Source: Ignelater luminosus (Eukaryota; Arthropoda; Insecta; Coleoptera; Elateridae). From it: 64,000 nucleotides of DNA. Shown in pieces: positions 1 through 13,400 of the stretch. The position numbers were made by a program, and so were the translations under genes. The stretch covers positions 124,001 through 188,000 of the forward strand of contig VTPC01000493.1 in assembly GCA_011009095.1 (NCBI GenBank). The letters run 5' to 3'. Every line of letters begins with the position of its first letter. Positions within the stretch are counted from its first letter, which is position 1. The notes under the pieces were generated by a model, which did not search any database, had not been told where the DNA came from, and saw only the letters and a list, made by a program, of their open reading frames with translations.

Positions 1-3000
1 GACCTCACAAAATTGCTTTATCTTGACATCTACCAACATTTTCTACACATCTTCAAATACTTGACGTCAGTAAATGCAACTTCAATGATTTTGACAAGAA
101 TCGATGATTTCTATAGAAACTAGATTTATGGAAAGATTTAATCTGACATTGGTATTTTTGAGAATTGAGAACCCTAGAAGGGGAAAAAAGGTCAGAATTT
201 CTGCCGAGTTGCTTTATTATTGCTTATCAGACTAAATCAGTTTGTAAATAACAAAACTGCAAGACGACAGAAGCAAATAATAACCTTTGAAGCACAGCAG
301 TAACAAAAGATGAATGAACTATCAAGTCGATCCCTAAAAAGCAATAATAAACAATTGTCAGCTAATAACAAAATAGAAGAGTTGGCATTTCCACACACAT
401 TCTTCATATTTTCCATTCATTTTTCCAATAGCATGCAGTTTAGCGTTTCCGTTTTCATTTACTTATATATTGCTGCCCGTATTTTTTTATTATTACTTAT
501 TATAACTGTATAGATATGCGCGTAGGTAATCTAAGCCATGTATCTTTTATTCCGCCTTTGTTAATATTGTTATCTCTAAGTAAATATTTGAGCATTTAAA
601 AACTTATTTTTAGTGCTAGATATGCTATGTTGCCAACCAGTCTACGTGCGACATAATATAATTTTTCGTAGTATTACATGGCGGTTAACTAAAAGTAGTG
701 TGCAAAATCCTTGCCGGCAAGGCTTTAATAAGTTTTGTTATCATTTTTTAACCCGAAAATTAATTAAAAACCATCGTATTTTTTCGCGATATCTACTGAT
801 TGCACATTTAGAGTGTTAATAATACTATTCTGTTATGGCCGGTAGTTATTAGTCAGGCAAAAAACGTGGTACATCTTTGATAACGACTACTGTTAGCGGT
901 GTTCGTTTTCGTACACAGTGATGTTGGATTCGTTTAATAATGTAAGTTTACGATATGTGTAAACCATTATATCCTTCATTAGATCAACAGGATCTTTGTT
1001 AGTTAAGTTAGTTTTAAAACAAAACGAACCAACTTCACAGTATTCATCGTCTATTGTTGTACCGAGTTACAGGAAGAATTACTTAATGTTATATTAATAA
1101 TATAATGAGCAGGGGCGGATTGGCAATTTGGGTACCGGAAAAAATCAAGTCGGATGCAATTGGTTTTAATGATCCACTACTCCATCTAATTATTAGTTAT
1201 AATATATTCCTAATAGTAACCTAAATGTTCGTATAAAATAAACACGATAACTGGTTGATTATTGATTCTTAACAGAAATATAACACAACACGCCATAGGA
1301 AGTAATTAGAATAACATATCCGAACGGACACTTGTAGAGTTGATAAAACAATGAAAACCAAAGAGAATTGTGATTACAGTTTGATAGTGTTAATAAAAAA
1401 AAATTTTCGTATACTATAGTGTATTTTATAAAGACGTAAATAAAACACAAGTCGTCCTAATATTTTGTATTTGTGCATGCGTCTCCTTTTCGGTAATTCT
1501 TTTGTTACGTAACCCATGTGTATATACAAAATGTATAAACAAACATTTATTAGTTTATATGATATCGTACCACCACGAGATTAATTGTGGTTTTAATCTG
1601 TCAACAGATAATAAAATAATTTATAAGAACGAAGTTGCATATTTAATTAAAAAGAAACATATTGGAAAATTTCATTTGGTAGCAGTTCTTTTTTTTAGTC
1701 GAAAGGAAATACAAGAAAAAAAAATGTGATAAAGGTTGACTTTTGTGGTTTTGCTACTTTGTGGTCGAATTTAGACAAGATGAAGATTCGGTCGGTTTGC
1801 GGTGCAGCATATTTTTTCCCATTATTGTTTACCTTGATATAGTAAAATGTTTGTTATAATTATCTTATCAAATCAAGAAGTCATGGGTAGTAATTAAAAG
1901 GTGCAATTTTCGATTGTCTGCGACCTTCGTCGTATCGGTCGTAGTCTCTCCTTTTTTTTTTCACTTGGATATCGTATCATTAAAACAGTTAACTTATTAC
2001 AAAATGTGACTACTTAATTTTTTAATCTTGTACTAATTAATTCTATTTTTACTGATTAGGAAATTGTTCTTTATATTTTAGGTTACTGTATAATTTGAAT
2101 AGTTTTTAGTTACCATTGTAATTATTATTATTAAGATATTCTTGTTATTTTTATAAACTTAATTAATAGGAGAGTAGACCGCATACTATAATGTAGTACA
2201 CACCGTATTTTTTAAATTTTCCTAGTTTTATACTATCTAAGAAGTAATTCTATGGTATAAACACGTTAATTGATTGCATTTAATTGTGTACAATATTTTT
2301 TTACAACTGAGCTTATTTTGATATACTCACAAATGTGAATTCACAACGAGACCGAGTTCATCTGTTTTATAAAAAAACTCTTTAAAGGAGAATCTCGATG
2401 ATTACGGCAGCCGCTATTACCGTAAGTATTATTGTTCTTATGTAAGTCTTAAAACAACATCAAAGTAAAACTTTGTCATGTAGGATATATGTTAGTCTCA
2501 AGGGCCAGTCCGGTACTGCATCAAATTACCAAATTATCTAATAAACCCGCATTAGATGTTTTTAAAAATACACCCATCAAATTTAATCAATAAAGCTCGA
2601 GAGTTGGTGGATATGGAATATCCTCTTTAGATTTAGAAAATGTTTTTAAAACAGCGCAGAGGCGAAAACAATGGTCTTTTTAAAGAAGAGACAATGATTA
2701 GGAAGTAAAATTCGTCCTACCGGTTGAGTTCACGTAATTTGGTTTAAAATAGCACCCACGTAAGATGGAATCGAAAAAAGATGAATCGGAATTTATACAC
2801 GTTTATTAAAATTTAATTCCTAAGGTTTGTAGCGACAGATTTCTCACTGTGATTTTATATTTTGCTTTTGCCGATAAAAGACAGCAAACGGTTATATACG
2901 TGGGGTACATTGTAATGTGAAACATGGTTTGTGTTTAGAATACATAATCAGGATATATACATATTATTACACTGTGCTTCTTTACTCCTTGGTGGTATTA

Positions 3001-4226
3001 TACTATTATCAAGGCAGCTTAGTTTAGAACTAACCGATTTCATTAGCTTCTGGTTGCATATTGTACATTCCTTATTCCATGTATATTGCATTCGTTAGCA
3101 ACTTACAACATGTAGAATGCGTGAATTTCATATTCTAATAGTACGATATGCTTTTTTTCTCACTTGCAAAGTTTTTCTACTACATTTTCTCAAACGCTTT
3201 ACTACATTTATATTTTAAAATATTCATAACCTCAAAAAATCTTTATATATCATCTATATGTAAATTCACATCGAGATTTTGATTTGATTTAAAGGACTCG
3301 TTTCGAGTTTTAAAATCTATATAGTCTATACATGCGTATTCATTAAACCATCATTACCTTTTTCAAGGTGAAATAGAAAATATCTTAACATCCTTTACTT
3401 TTATATTGCGTTGTAGTAATGCTATAGAATATCTTGCTGTGTAAAGATTTCTTTTATATCTTGCATCTGTTGTATTTCTTAATTGTATTTATTTACAAAG
3501 TCTATTTTTTGCATAATTACTTTCTCACGGAAATGCCGGTTCTGCAAAAACTGGATAATATTGTTTTACTGGGCAAAATATGTTATTGTGCTTATCCATA
3601 ACTTCTAAAACGTTTTTAGTTTTCAATTTAACAAAATTATCGCTCGTCTAATTAAATGTAGGTAAATTGGTTCAGACAACATTTTATTATAAATAGAAAT
3701 TTTTGGATGCCAATTTTTTCCATTATCCTTTATCAGTTCTACGAGTTTGGTAAATGCAACATTTTAAACTTTCAGTTCGCTTGCGTGAGCGTCTGAAAAT
3801 TGTGATAGGTTTTCCGTTTTCGTAAATTCGTCTATACGAAAACCATATATAAGCACTACTCTATTGATTTATTAATCAACTTAGAGCTGCGCAGGTATTT
3901 TTATTACACTTTGTCGTGAATACTAATTTTGAACCTTGTGTCACTTCATTATTTTATCTTTTGTTATTTTATCCAATTTGATTTTATTGCACATCAGAAC
4001 GTTGGAATTGTCTGAAAACTTCATTTTAGTGTTCTCTATAGTTGAAACGACTTCGAAACTACGTGATCCTTTCACTATCGGAGGAGAATATACAGAATTT
4101 TGTTTTTATTTTATTTAGAATTTTTGCAAAATTATATTCAATTTCAGACTGTACATTTTTAGTATTTCTGCTTGAATTCTACTTGAAAATTTCGCGATTT
4201 AGCCATTTTCTGTTAAAATTAATTTA
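1..4226. other. AT-rich non-coding stretch
   Basis: I see no gene here. Open frames are short, rich in Phe/Ile/Tyr/Lys and without recognisable motifs, as expected by chance in AT-rich DNA. A single sequence near 1111-1125 resembles the end of some DNA transposons, but no inverted partner was found. It could be intergenic DNA or a very long 5' intron of the PI3K gene downstream. Confidence 0.6.
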
Positions 4227-4413
4227 TATACAGAGCGTCCCAAACGTTAAAAAGGTCTAATAGATTTTTAGTCTCTAAAATATTAATACTGTATTAAGTG
4301 GTATTTAACTCTATTGTTATCATACATTCTGAGAATTCACAATATTTAAATGAAAAAATGACCGACATGCATTTCTGTTACGCAACTGTTCTGTTTTCGA
4401 AACGCTCTGTATA
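4227..4413. mobile_element. Short inverted-repeat element (MITE-like)
   Basis: The left end reads TATACAGAGCGTCCCAAACG. The right end, read on the opposite strand, begins TATACAGAGCGTTTCGAAAAC. The first 12 bases are identical and similarity continues beyond. The 187-bp interior has no coding capacity, which fits a non-autonomous DNA-transposon derivative (MITE). Similar TATACAG-type ends occur near 5702, 43147-43159 and 49660. The superfamily cannot be named from this copy. Confidence 0.5.
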
Positions 4414-7400
4414 GAATATCTAAAAACTAGATGATAATTCAATATGAAGAATAATGATTTTTATTGTAGGTCAAGGTGGTGGGATATTATATTTTCTTCG
4501 ATTTTTTGCTTTCGTCGATAATTGGTCCTAAAACCTTGAAAATTAAACAAAACATTAAAATTTCTTTTATCACTAACAGTTTTATTTGTTTATATTATGC
4601 GCGTGTTGAGAATAATAGTTGTTTTATTACTTTTCTTTTTTACACTTCTGGTTAAAGCAATAGCAATATGAACATAATAGTACGACCATGAAAATAGTGT
4701 ACTGGTTTGTGACTTCGGCAACTAGCACGATTTGCTTGAAATTTTTGTAAACATTAAGGTAATTTAGAGTTCTAGAATTGTTCAACACAATAAATCAGTT
4801 TTATGCCATTATATTTTTACCCCTTGTTATGAATAACTAACCTAACTTAACTAGAAGTATGCTTGTACATTCCAACTTCAAAAGCGAATGTAATTTCTAC
4901 AAACTGAAAATATGCGTGTAGGTTTTTTTAAAAGAAATCTTTTAGTATCACCATGTATATGTAGTATAACTAGAACTAATTCTTATCTTTGTGTTTTGAA
5001 TATCTGTGCAATATGCGTTTTATTAGTTTTTTGTTAACAAAGAACTATAAAATAAGTTATGGTTTCTTAAAATATTTTTTCATGCTATAACGTTGCATTT
5101 ATTTGTCCAAATTCACTTTGAAAGGTCAAATGAAATTTTTCCACATGGCAACAATCAGAAAGTGCTGCAAAACATTTTTTGACTATATTTTTGCTAACTT
5201 GCTCCATACTAGTAAACGCTGCTTACAAATTCTTTCATCAGTTTAAAGACAATTTCTTTTTCTGATTACTGTTTTGGTGATAATCAGAATCAAATTCAAG
5301 CTGCCCAGTTTGCTTTATGGAAAGATTTTAAAATTTAAGATAACCATAGATTTTGCAAATTGCAAATCTTTTGCTTCGAAACATTTGGTAGGTATATTAG
5401 GAGAAACGGTGCTTTTTGGTGAAAGTTATTGGATTTTGTACATTGTATTTGCAGGTGGTTTCGTTAAATGGAATGAAAAGGAAGAAGAAAATTTGATTTT
5501 TCTAGTGAACCAAATAAATTCTCCAAGGAGAATCGACTCATTTGAAGATTGAAGGTTTTTAAAAATCAAATTTTGCTTCCGTGGGAATAGTTTGACTCTT
5601 CGAGGACAAGTAAGAAATGAAAAGCCAAAAGCTTTAAATGTAATTGTAGTCCGGTTTGTTGGAATTATTTGAAGTTTGCATAGTTTAACGATTTTATCTG
5701 CTATACAGCGTCCGTGACCATAAGTAATATTATCGACATATTTGTAGATCAGAAAATAAATTCATTAAAAATTTCTTGAAGCACAGACTGAAAATTTCAA
5801 ATTGATCCATTTTTTTTGTCTTGAATTTTAATAACATTTTAAAGTTTGGAATAGGATAATAAATGCATAAAGAATAAAAACTGACAATTTTGTCTCGACA
5901 GTTTTTTTGTTTTTGGTTTTTGGGAGCTGTGCCATATTCCGAGATTGAATAATATTAAGTACAAACAATATTATATTGGCTGAAAAGGATGAGAGTAGTA
6001 ACATTAAAGATAAATTGCTTAATGTAAAATGTAAAAAAAACTTGATATATTTTACGAAATGTGACATTGAACCAATTTTAGTTCAATTATACTTGACTAT
6101 GGCAATCAGTTTTTGATTAAATATGAACCATTGATATGTCTTGGGAAGGCCAATTAAAAGTACCTTATCTTCAAGGATCTATACCTATAATACCTTTTAA
6201 TGACGATTTGTTTTATTGTTAACAACAATTTTATGAATCATTTGCTTTATCAGGGTCAGTTTTATCATGGGAAAATTGTCCATAATTCAAAATGGTGGAT
6301 GAAAAAAACGTGTAGGAGGAGTTAAAAGTTATCTGAGCAATTAGCATTAAAATGGATATTAAGCTTATGTAAAATTGCCCTTTGTTTCACGTTTTTTTTC
6401 AATTATTCTGTAATAATGATTGGTATGTTAATTTGCTTTAAATTGTTAGCAAACTAGCATTGTTGTTACTATAACCACCCAATAATATTGATATTTCCCT
6501 GCTGCAGTTGCATCTTGGAATGTTTGTATTGCTACTGTTTATTTACTACATTCGTATAGGTAGTACCACATTTGCTACCCGATAACAAAACGGATAACGC
6601 TACAAGTTACGTTATCGACACCCTAAATAGTAAACATACTACGAACTCGATTTTTATAAACTTGATAACGAATAAAGAAAAAAAATATTTTAAAAAGCGT
6701 GTGTCGAAGATTTGCATTTTCGATGGTTCGCCTTGACTGTTGGTTTGATGTCCGGTGTCTGGTTAAAGTATTTGTTTCTCACAAGTTCGACTTCTTTTTT
6801 AATTGAATTTAAAGTTTTTAAATTGGAAATTTATGTCGCCACACTCATTTTCAGAGGCGTTGTCTGAAGTTTTGAAGTCAAGTCGTTTTATTGTTACTTT
6901 ATATTTGCCCCAATTTTTCTCTCCAATAAAAGTTATTTATGATGAATTGGTAATTAACGAGTGAAGTGCGTTTGGCTACGGTACAGCACCTTTTTGGCTA
7001 ACTTTTTGGTTGTCTAGATGTATTATAGTATTAACTTTTTGGCAAGTTCCCTATATGTTTCGTACAGAATGTGCTTAATTGTGTATTTTAACTTACAAAA
7101 TATTAATTCCATTCGACTTACTATGACGAACATTTTTTTTCTTCTAAGAAAATATCTTTTAATATTTATTAAGTTTGCGGAAAACCTATTTCTGGAGCTT
7201 AAATATAATACCGGTGATGTAAATAGAGCAATTCGTGCGAGCTTCTTAAAAAAAATGCTCACCGTACGTATCCAGTTAAATGGCAACATTGAGCACGTTG
7301 GCTAGTTATAAAAGGAGAAAAGTAGTACAATTTTGTATCCGGCATACAAAAATACCCAAAAGCTTGCATTTTACTTCGTTTTGCCGTCCCTGTAAATGCG

Positions 7401-9080
7401 AAACATATGCTACGGTTCTAGATATTTTATTTTCATCATAATTTTAATGGACGAATAAAATATTTTTATATTCGTACGATGATACGACCAAACGGCCTTG
7501 TGCTAGTCGTAACTTTAAATTTAACTATTGTTAGAGCTTGTGGTTGTTTCTTTCATGATCGTTAACATTAATATTGCGCTTTTTCCACATTTTCATTTTA
7601 TTCGGTGCTTATTATAGTTTATTTTGACGAAATTTAATTTCTAAACATCAATTATCAAGTAAAAGGTCAAGATCGTTACCAAAATGAAAATGACGTTAGC
7701 CATACTATCTTGAAGTTCCAAAATTACTTCCTAAAACACATCAAGATGTCTCAACTAAAACTCGCTTTGGATTTTCTAATGTACTGGCCAAACTCTATTT
7801 GTAACTTGCTCAAAACAGGTTGAATTGCATAATATCCCATTATTCGCATCGCATACAATATTTCAACGAGATTGAATTTCACGACCCATACTTTTGCTCA
7901 ACGCAACATTTTTTAATTATCTTGTTACTTCAAAGTTACTGAATTTTTGCCATTTTACGCGCAAAATATTTTAATAAAAAACGTTATTAACTCCTGGAAT
8001 TTTATATAAGAGTCTTGTCATTATTAGATGTTTGAATTTATTAAAAAAAACTCCAGTTCATTATTTTCTTTTTTATTTGTAGTCGTCTTAGGTGGGTGAC
8101 ATTTTTAACATTGTGTAAATTGAATATCTCATAACTCCGAGTTCAAACGGTTTTAATGAATGAGAGTTGCAAGCCTTCGATTAACGTCTATAGTAATCGA
8201 TTCGCGGTAATAGTTTTAAATTTTAATTTGTTGCAGGGTAACTCGTCTTGTTTTATTACTGCACGCGCTCTAGAAAAAACGCAAATAAACTATAAAAAGT
8301 TCAATTACGTACGAATGTCTAATTAAATAAACGAAACTGATAGTAATAGCGATAAAGACTAACCTAAACATACCCAAAGATTAGCTTCAGTCTCGTTAAA
8401 ATATATGCTGTGTATTATTTTTGAGATAGGGTACACACGCATATAAACGTACCTCACACTACTTGTACTAGAACACGCGCGTACACCTACGCGTTTTTCT
8501 ACAATTATTTTTTTCTCCCAGATGACTTTGAAAAAAAGAGCCTTTGAAATGGAAAAGAAAATTATCCGATAAATTACTTACTAGTTAATATGTCTATCTA
8601 TAAGAGGCCTAAATTGGATTGAATATACCAATAATAACCACATGTTGTTGCCCTATTTTCTACTAACAAATTTTATCCAAAACCAATTTCGTCAATTTAA
8701 AATTGTTTTATACACATTAAATCCTCATTTCATAAAGTAAAGTGAAAAAAAACTTAAATTTCCTGAAAGGAATATTATTTTTGGCTTCATTCCTATTTTT
8801 GAATTTAATTTTAAACTCCCTTAAAATTAGCATTTTTTTATTTTAAGAAGTTGTGTGCATTTCAAGTTAGAAAAAAAAGGTGTACAAACCGGAAATGTAA
8901 TATTATCTTTAACATTTTCATGTATCTAACGTGCGTATATTTCAAATTTTTCGGTATCTTCAAGGTCATCTAAATTTAAGGACGGGGCATCAAACCAAAG
9001 TCTAATTTTGATTAAATCAGGTACAAAACTAATTCCACGATGTTTTAATACGGTATATCATAAAAAAATGACGTTATTTC
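4414..9080. other. AT-rich non-coding stretch
   Basis: No gene seen. The 92-codon frame at 5274-5552 and the overlapping frames near 7020-7300 on both strands lack domain motifs and convincing splice borders, so I treat them as chance frames. A lone TATACAGCGTCCG sequence at about 5702 may be a relic of a short transposon end. Confidence 0.6.
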
Positions 9081-10470
9081 TGGATGATATTTTCAATAGC
9101 TACTGAATAAAGTTTTCCGGGATGCGATGTTACTGTGACTGTCACATTGGAATACAGGGATCAAGACTGAGTGGTTTTGGCATTTCTCATTAAACCTAGA
9201 TTGGATTGGAGTTTTCAGGATTGTACAGATCAAAGTGCGGCGTGAGAATCCGTCAGTGTTTGATTTTTAGACTGCGTAGATAAATCTGCGATTGAATAGG
9301 AATTGTAATCTGGACTGATGTAGGTTAGGCATTTAAGTGCGATCGAGTTAATTATTTTTTCCCTTTGACGATAGAAGCCTTTCTGGTATGTTTAAAAGAT
9401 AGCGAAGCTAATAAAGCAATCGCGTAATCCACATTAATCAGCAAGATTAAAGGATGCGAACTTTGTATCAAAATGACGAAATAAGACAATAGAAGCTTGT
9501 TATAAGGGGTTCGATAGTTCAAAAAAGTGAATTTGAGAAACTAAAAATTATTATTGTTACTTATTATAATTGTCCGATCCGTAAATAATTGAAGAATAAA
9601 GTGGAGCGATAGTTATCGCGGAATAAATCCCATGTAGTGAAGAAATTTTCTTTATATGAGAAAATATCTGCACGTGTTACGTAAAAACCGGTCACTATTA
9701 GCAGTCGAGTATTATTAGAGTACACGTCGTACCGTCCAATAAATGGTTGGCGGGGGCAGTCAAGCACTATGATCTCGTGTATGCAAATAGGAAGACGGTG
9801 CGGAAAAAAGATTGGCCATCTATTAACAACTAATGCTGATAATCCGGTTCTAAGAGGCGGTTCTCGACAACTACTATGATTTTCAAAATTCACCTTCCAT
9901 CGAGCGTCTCTTATTTTTCTCTTTTCCCGGATAAAGAGTCCCATTCCCAGATTAACGTCGTATTTAATAAATCTTGAAGATTTTCAAAACCCTGTCGCTA
10001 TCATTTCCTGGCGTTATTTCGTACGTTTCAATACGTTTAAATTTTCCATTTCGGAAATTTCCTCCTATATGATGTTTTTGCTCATATGTGAAGCGGTAGA
10101 AACGGGCGTAATCAGTTCGGTTGCTTCAGATCCGAAACGAAGTGAGCGAGAGAGATATTTCTAACTAACACATTAAAAGTAAATTCGCTCGGAAATTGTT
10201 TCGTATATAGTTAGTTATCCCATGCGCTTTGAAGACCTGCGAATTTAATACTAATACACTTTAAAATTTGTCGCCGAAAGAGAAACTGTAGGTATCGCGT
10301 TACCTAATTTCGGAAGATCGAATATAAACCTTTTCGTAGCGTGATCAAATGAATTCCTCTGACGTAAAGATTTTGGTGGGTAGAAAGTCTTGGCCTTGGG
10401 CAGAATATTTGCCGATAATTTACGACAACTCGAAGATTGTTTAGCTTTAAACCGCTTCTATTATAAAATT
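9081..10470. other. Compositionally more complex non-coding stretch, possible regulatory DNA
   Basis: This stretch has fewer homopolymers and more CG dinucleotides than its surroundings. It contains a 126-codon minus-strand frame (9564-9944) without recognisable motifs. At 10112-10117 TCAGTT matches the insect initiator element, but no convincing TATA box or downstream promoter element accompanies it. It could be a conserved non-coding element or an untranslated first exon. No firm call is possible. Confidence 0.25.
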
Positions 10471-13400
10471 CATCATATTTTCTTAATTAATTACCAAGGG
10501 ATTTCTCATTAATTAGCTACTTTATTATGTACATATATTACACGATATTGATATTGACGAATCCTTTCGTAAGCAAAACCGTTCCCGATTCGATCTCAAA
10601 TTTGCAAATAATTCTAAAATAACGAATTGGGTGGTGTTTGCTCGAACACAATAAGACCGACCCATTTAGTAGTTTGTTTAAAATCAACGGCGGCAATTCT
10701 CAAATTTACTCTAGCCATGATTGTTCATCCGAAATGACTGAATATTTGCTGCTGGAATTAACCCAGATCTTCATAAAATATTCACCAATCACCAATTCGT
10801 TGCTGCACGCAAAGTCCAAGGTACCCATTAAACATGAAAAAGGGGGAAATTAAGGAAAACTCGACAAATCTTAATGCAAAGGGAGGGAAACGAGAGAATT
10901 TTTGCCGTACCTGAAACGGTAATTCGAATAATGTAAGAACCCAATAAAAAATGTTGACACGTTTATACCAGTAAACAGTTTTATTTCCCTAGACGCAATA
11001 ATTTTTGTATGTTAAAAAATTTTAAATTATTAGTAACACATAAAATACAGAACACCTTGGTTGTTTTCCACTTCATAAAAGTATTAATATTGTTTCGCAA
11101 CTGTATGTTTGTATTACACACACCTATTTTTTATTCCAGACAATAATGTAACATAAAACTTTACGATCAATAAAATTTGTATCATGGGCTTCGATTGTAC
11201 ACAGATTTATGTGCGGCAAATTCCTCTAAGGCCTATAAATTCGTAAGTCTATGATCGAAACTCGATCCTGGAGTGCATAATGCAGGGTTGAATGTGCAAG
11301 ATTTTGTGCCTGAAAGGAAATTGGTTTACTGGTAAAAGACTCATATTTAATAATAATACCCAATACGAAGAATCAGTTTCCCGTATCTTAAGTTGTTATT
11401 TATATATAAATCGAAGTAAAGTTCAAAAATTCCAATCGAGAAAGAGAATATTTCGTTATAGAAAAAGGGAAATTGTTATCAAAATAGGACGATTATTTCG
11501 AACCGTAAAATTGTGAAAGAAAAGAATCTCGAAGGAAAAACGTCTTTAGTTTCCCCAACGAAGATATATTTAATGATTTTTTTCTAATAAATTAGTTTTA
11601 GAAAGATATAGCTTGCTGAAAATTTAACGTTTCAGTAATTCTCAATATTTTCAGAAAGCTCGAGGTATATACGCTCATTATAACGAAATTTGTTCATTTC
11701 CGTTACAATCGTCCCATTTCAGAGTCGAAAATAGGTGAGGAATTATTACTGCTTGCACGGTTCGCTGACAGAATATTCAAGCTTCGAGTTCTTGACTTGT
11801 TCTTCATTTTAGGAAAGAAAATGCCAAAACGGAATGATTAATGCAAGGATATTGTAGTTAATAAATGGATGTGCGCGTTGTTTCGATTTTGGATGGAGCT
11901 GTTTACTTCCCGAATCTGCATCCATCTCGCTGTAACAAATTTATCACAAAAAGCATTAAAACGACTATCGAAAGGCAACTCGTTCGTGAAATTCGTCCTC
12001 TTTGGGAAATCCTCGGTTTCGCGTAACGAAATTTTGTTATCTAACGAAAGATTCGAAATTTTAGTTAATGCAGTTTTCTTTTACCTGAATACAACATTTT
12101 CCGGGATTTGTCAAAAAATACATCGATTTAAGTACGGCCAATCCTGGCGAAGTTGATAGTTGGTGGGAGTGGTCCCGTTGGATCAACGTTATTTTGAAGT
12201 AATTATTGGTTTTCTTTACTTTTGTGCTAACGTCCCCGAAGGTTAGATGTGTATGTCCCACAAGTCAATTTGGCCATGTAAAAAGTTTACAATACCGTGT
12301 AATGTAATTTATATAAACAAAACGTGGTGTTTGATAAATAATCAATGAACAATTGTTTGCTTAGTCTTTGGAATGATTTTATTGCCGAAAATAAAATTTG
12401 TTCATGAAAACGACCCATAAAAATATAATATGCATATTTTCCATCCAATTACTGTAATAATACATATATGTTGTAATGACCATAACAATCTGGCAGTATG
12501 TTTATATTTTATGCATTTCTCAATTTGTCGCGTTAACAAAAGTTAATTATTGTCGTAAAATATTTAAATCTAACTCTAATTAATTCACTAATTACTTTAG
12601 AATCCATTTCGCTATTTTTATTAACTGCATTGTTTTGATAATTGGAAAAATTGGCAATCAAAATGTAACTATTGTATTAAAAAAAATTGCATAAAGCAAT
12701 AATTCAGTATTTCTTGGAAGGTAACGAACGGTTATTAGTTGTTGTGCTTGCATATTTGTTTGTGTGTGTTTATTTATGAATGTTATGCTTATTATTTAAT
12801 ATTTATGAATGAATATTTCTTGGCTTTTTTCTCTCCGCAATTCAACTTTTCCAACGCCCATAAAATAATTCTCCTTTTTTCTTTCACATTGGAATTCTGC
12901 AAGTCAATATTGTTATTTCGGCCATATTCGATAGAAAGTATATTTGCAGATATTTCAAACGATTAAGTAAATCAAATACAAATAACCCGCAATTAAACGT
13001 TTAATTTTGTTTATCAGTATGAAGAAATGACAAGCAAAAACAAACAAAAACGTCCGTACATTTGAAGAGCGTTAAAAAAAACGCCTGGTGTATGACAAGT
13101 TTAAAAACTGGTATTCCAGGTGTACTAGATTTGCTGAAACCAAAAAATTCATTTCTGTCGTTTAAAAACGTTTAATAATTCTTATTTTCAAATCTGTATT
13201 AAGCTTCCATGTTTTTAGTAACTCTTGATTTTAAACATGTTCTATATTTTGAATTAGATATGTGATATCTTAAGATTCGGTAGGGGCAAAAGTGCAAGTC
13301 TTATAGTTCAGGGGATAATCAGTTGGTTTTTGTTTTTTTAGGCGTAACTGTTAAATTTGTATTGTTTAGAATTTTTGAAGCCACATCTTTTGAATCTTAT

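Noticed and set aside
1107-1140. AGGGGCGGATTGGC sequence like a DNA-transposon end
   Set aside because: No inverted partner or target duplication found within the surrounding several kilobases.
5274-5552. 92-codon + strand frame
   Set aside because: No motif and no plausible exon borders; surrounding DNA is AT-rich non-coding.
7018-7305. Overlapping frames on both strands
   Set aside because: Two antiparallel frames of similar length without homology are typical of chance.
9564-9944. 126-codon minus-strand frame
   Set aside because: No start context, signal, domain or splice support; composition explains its length.
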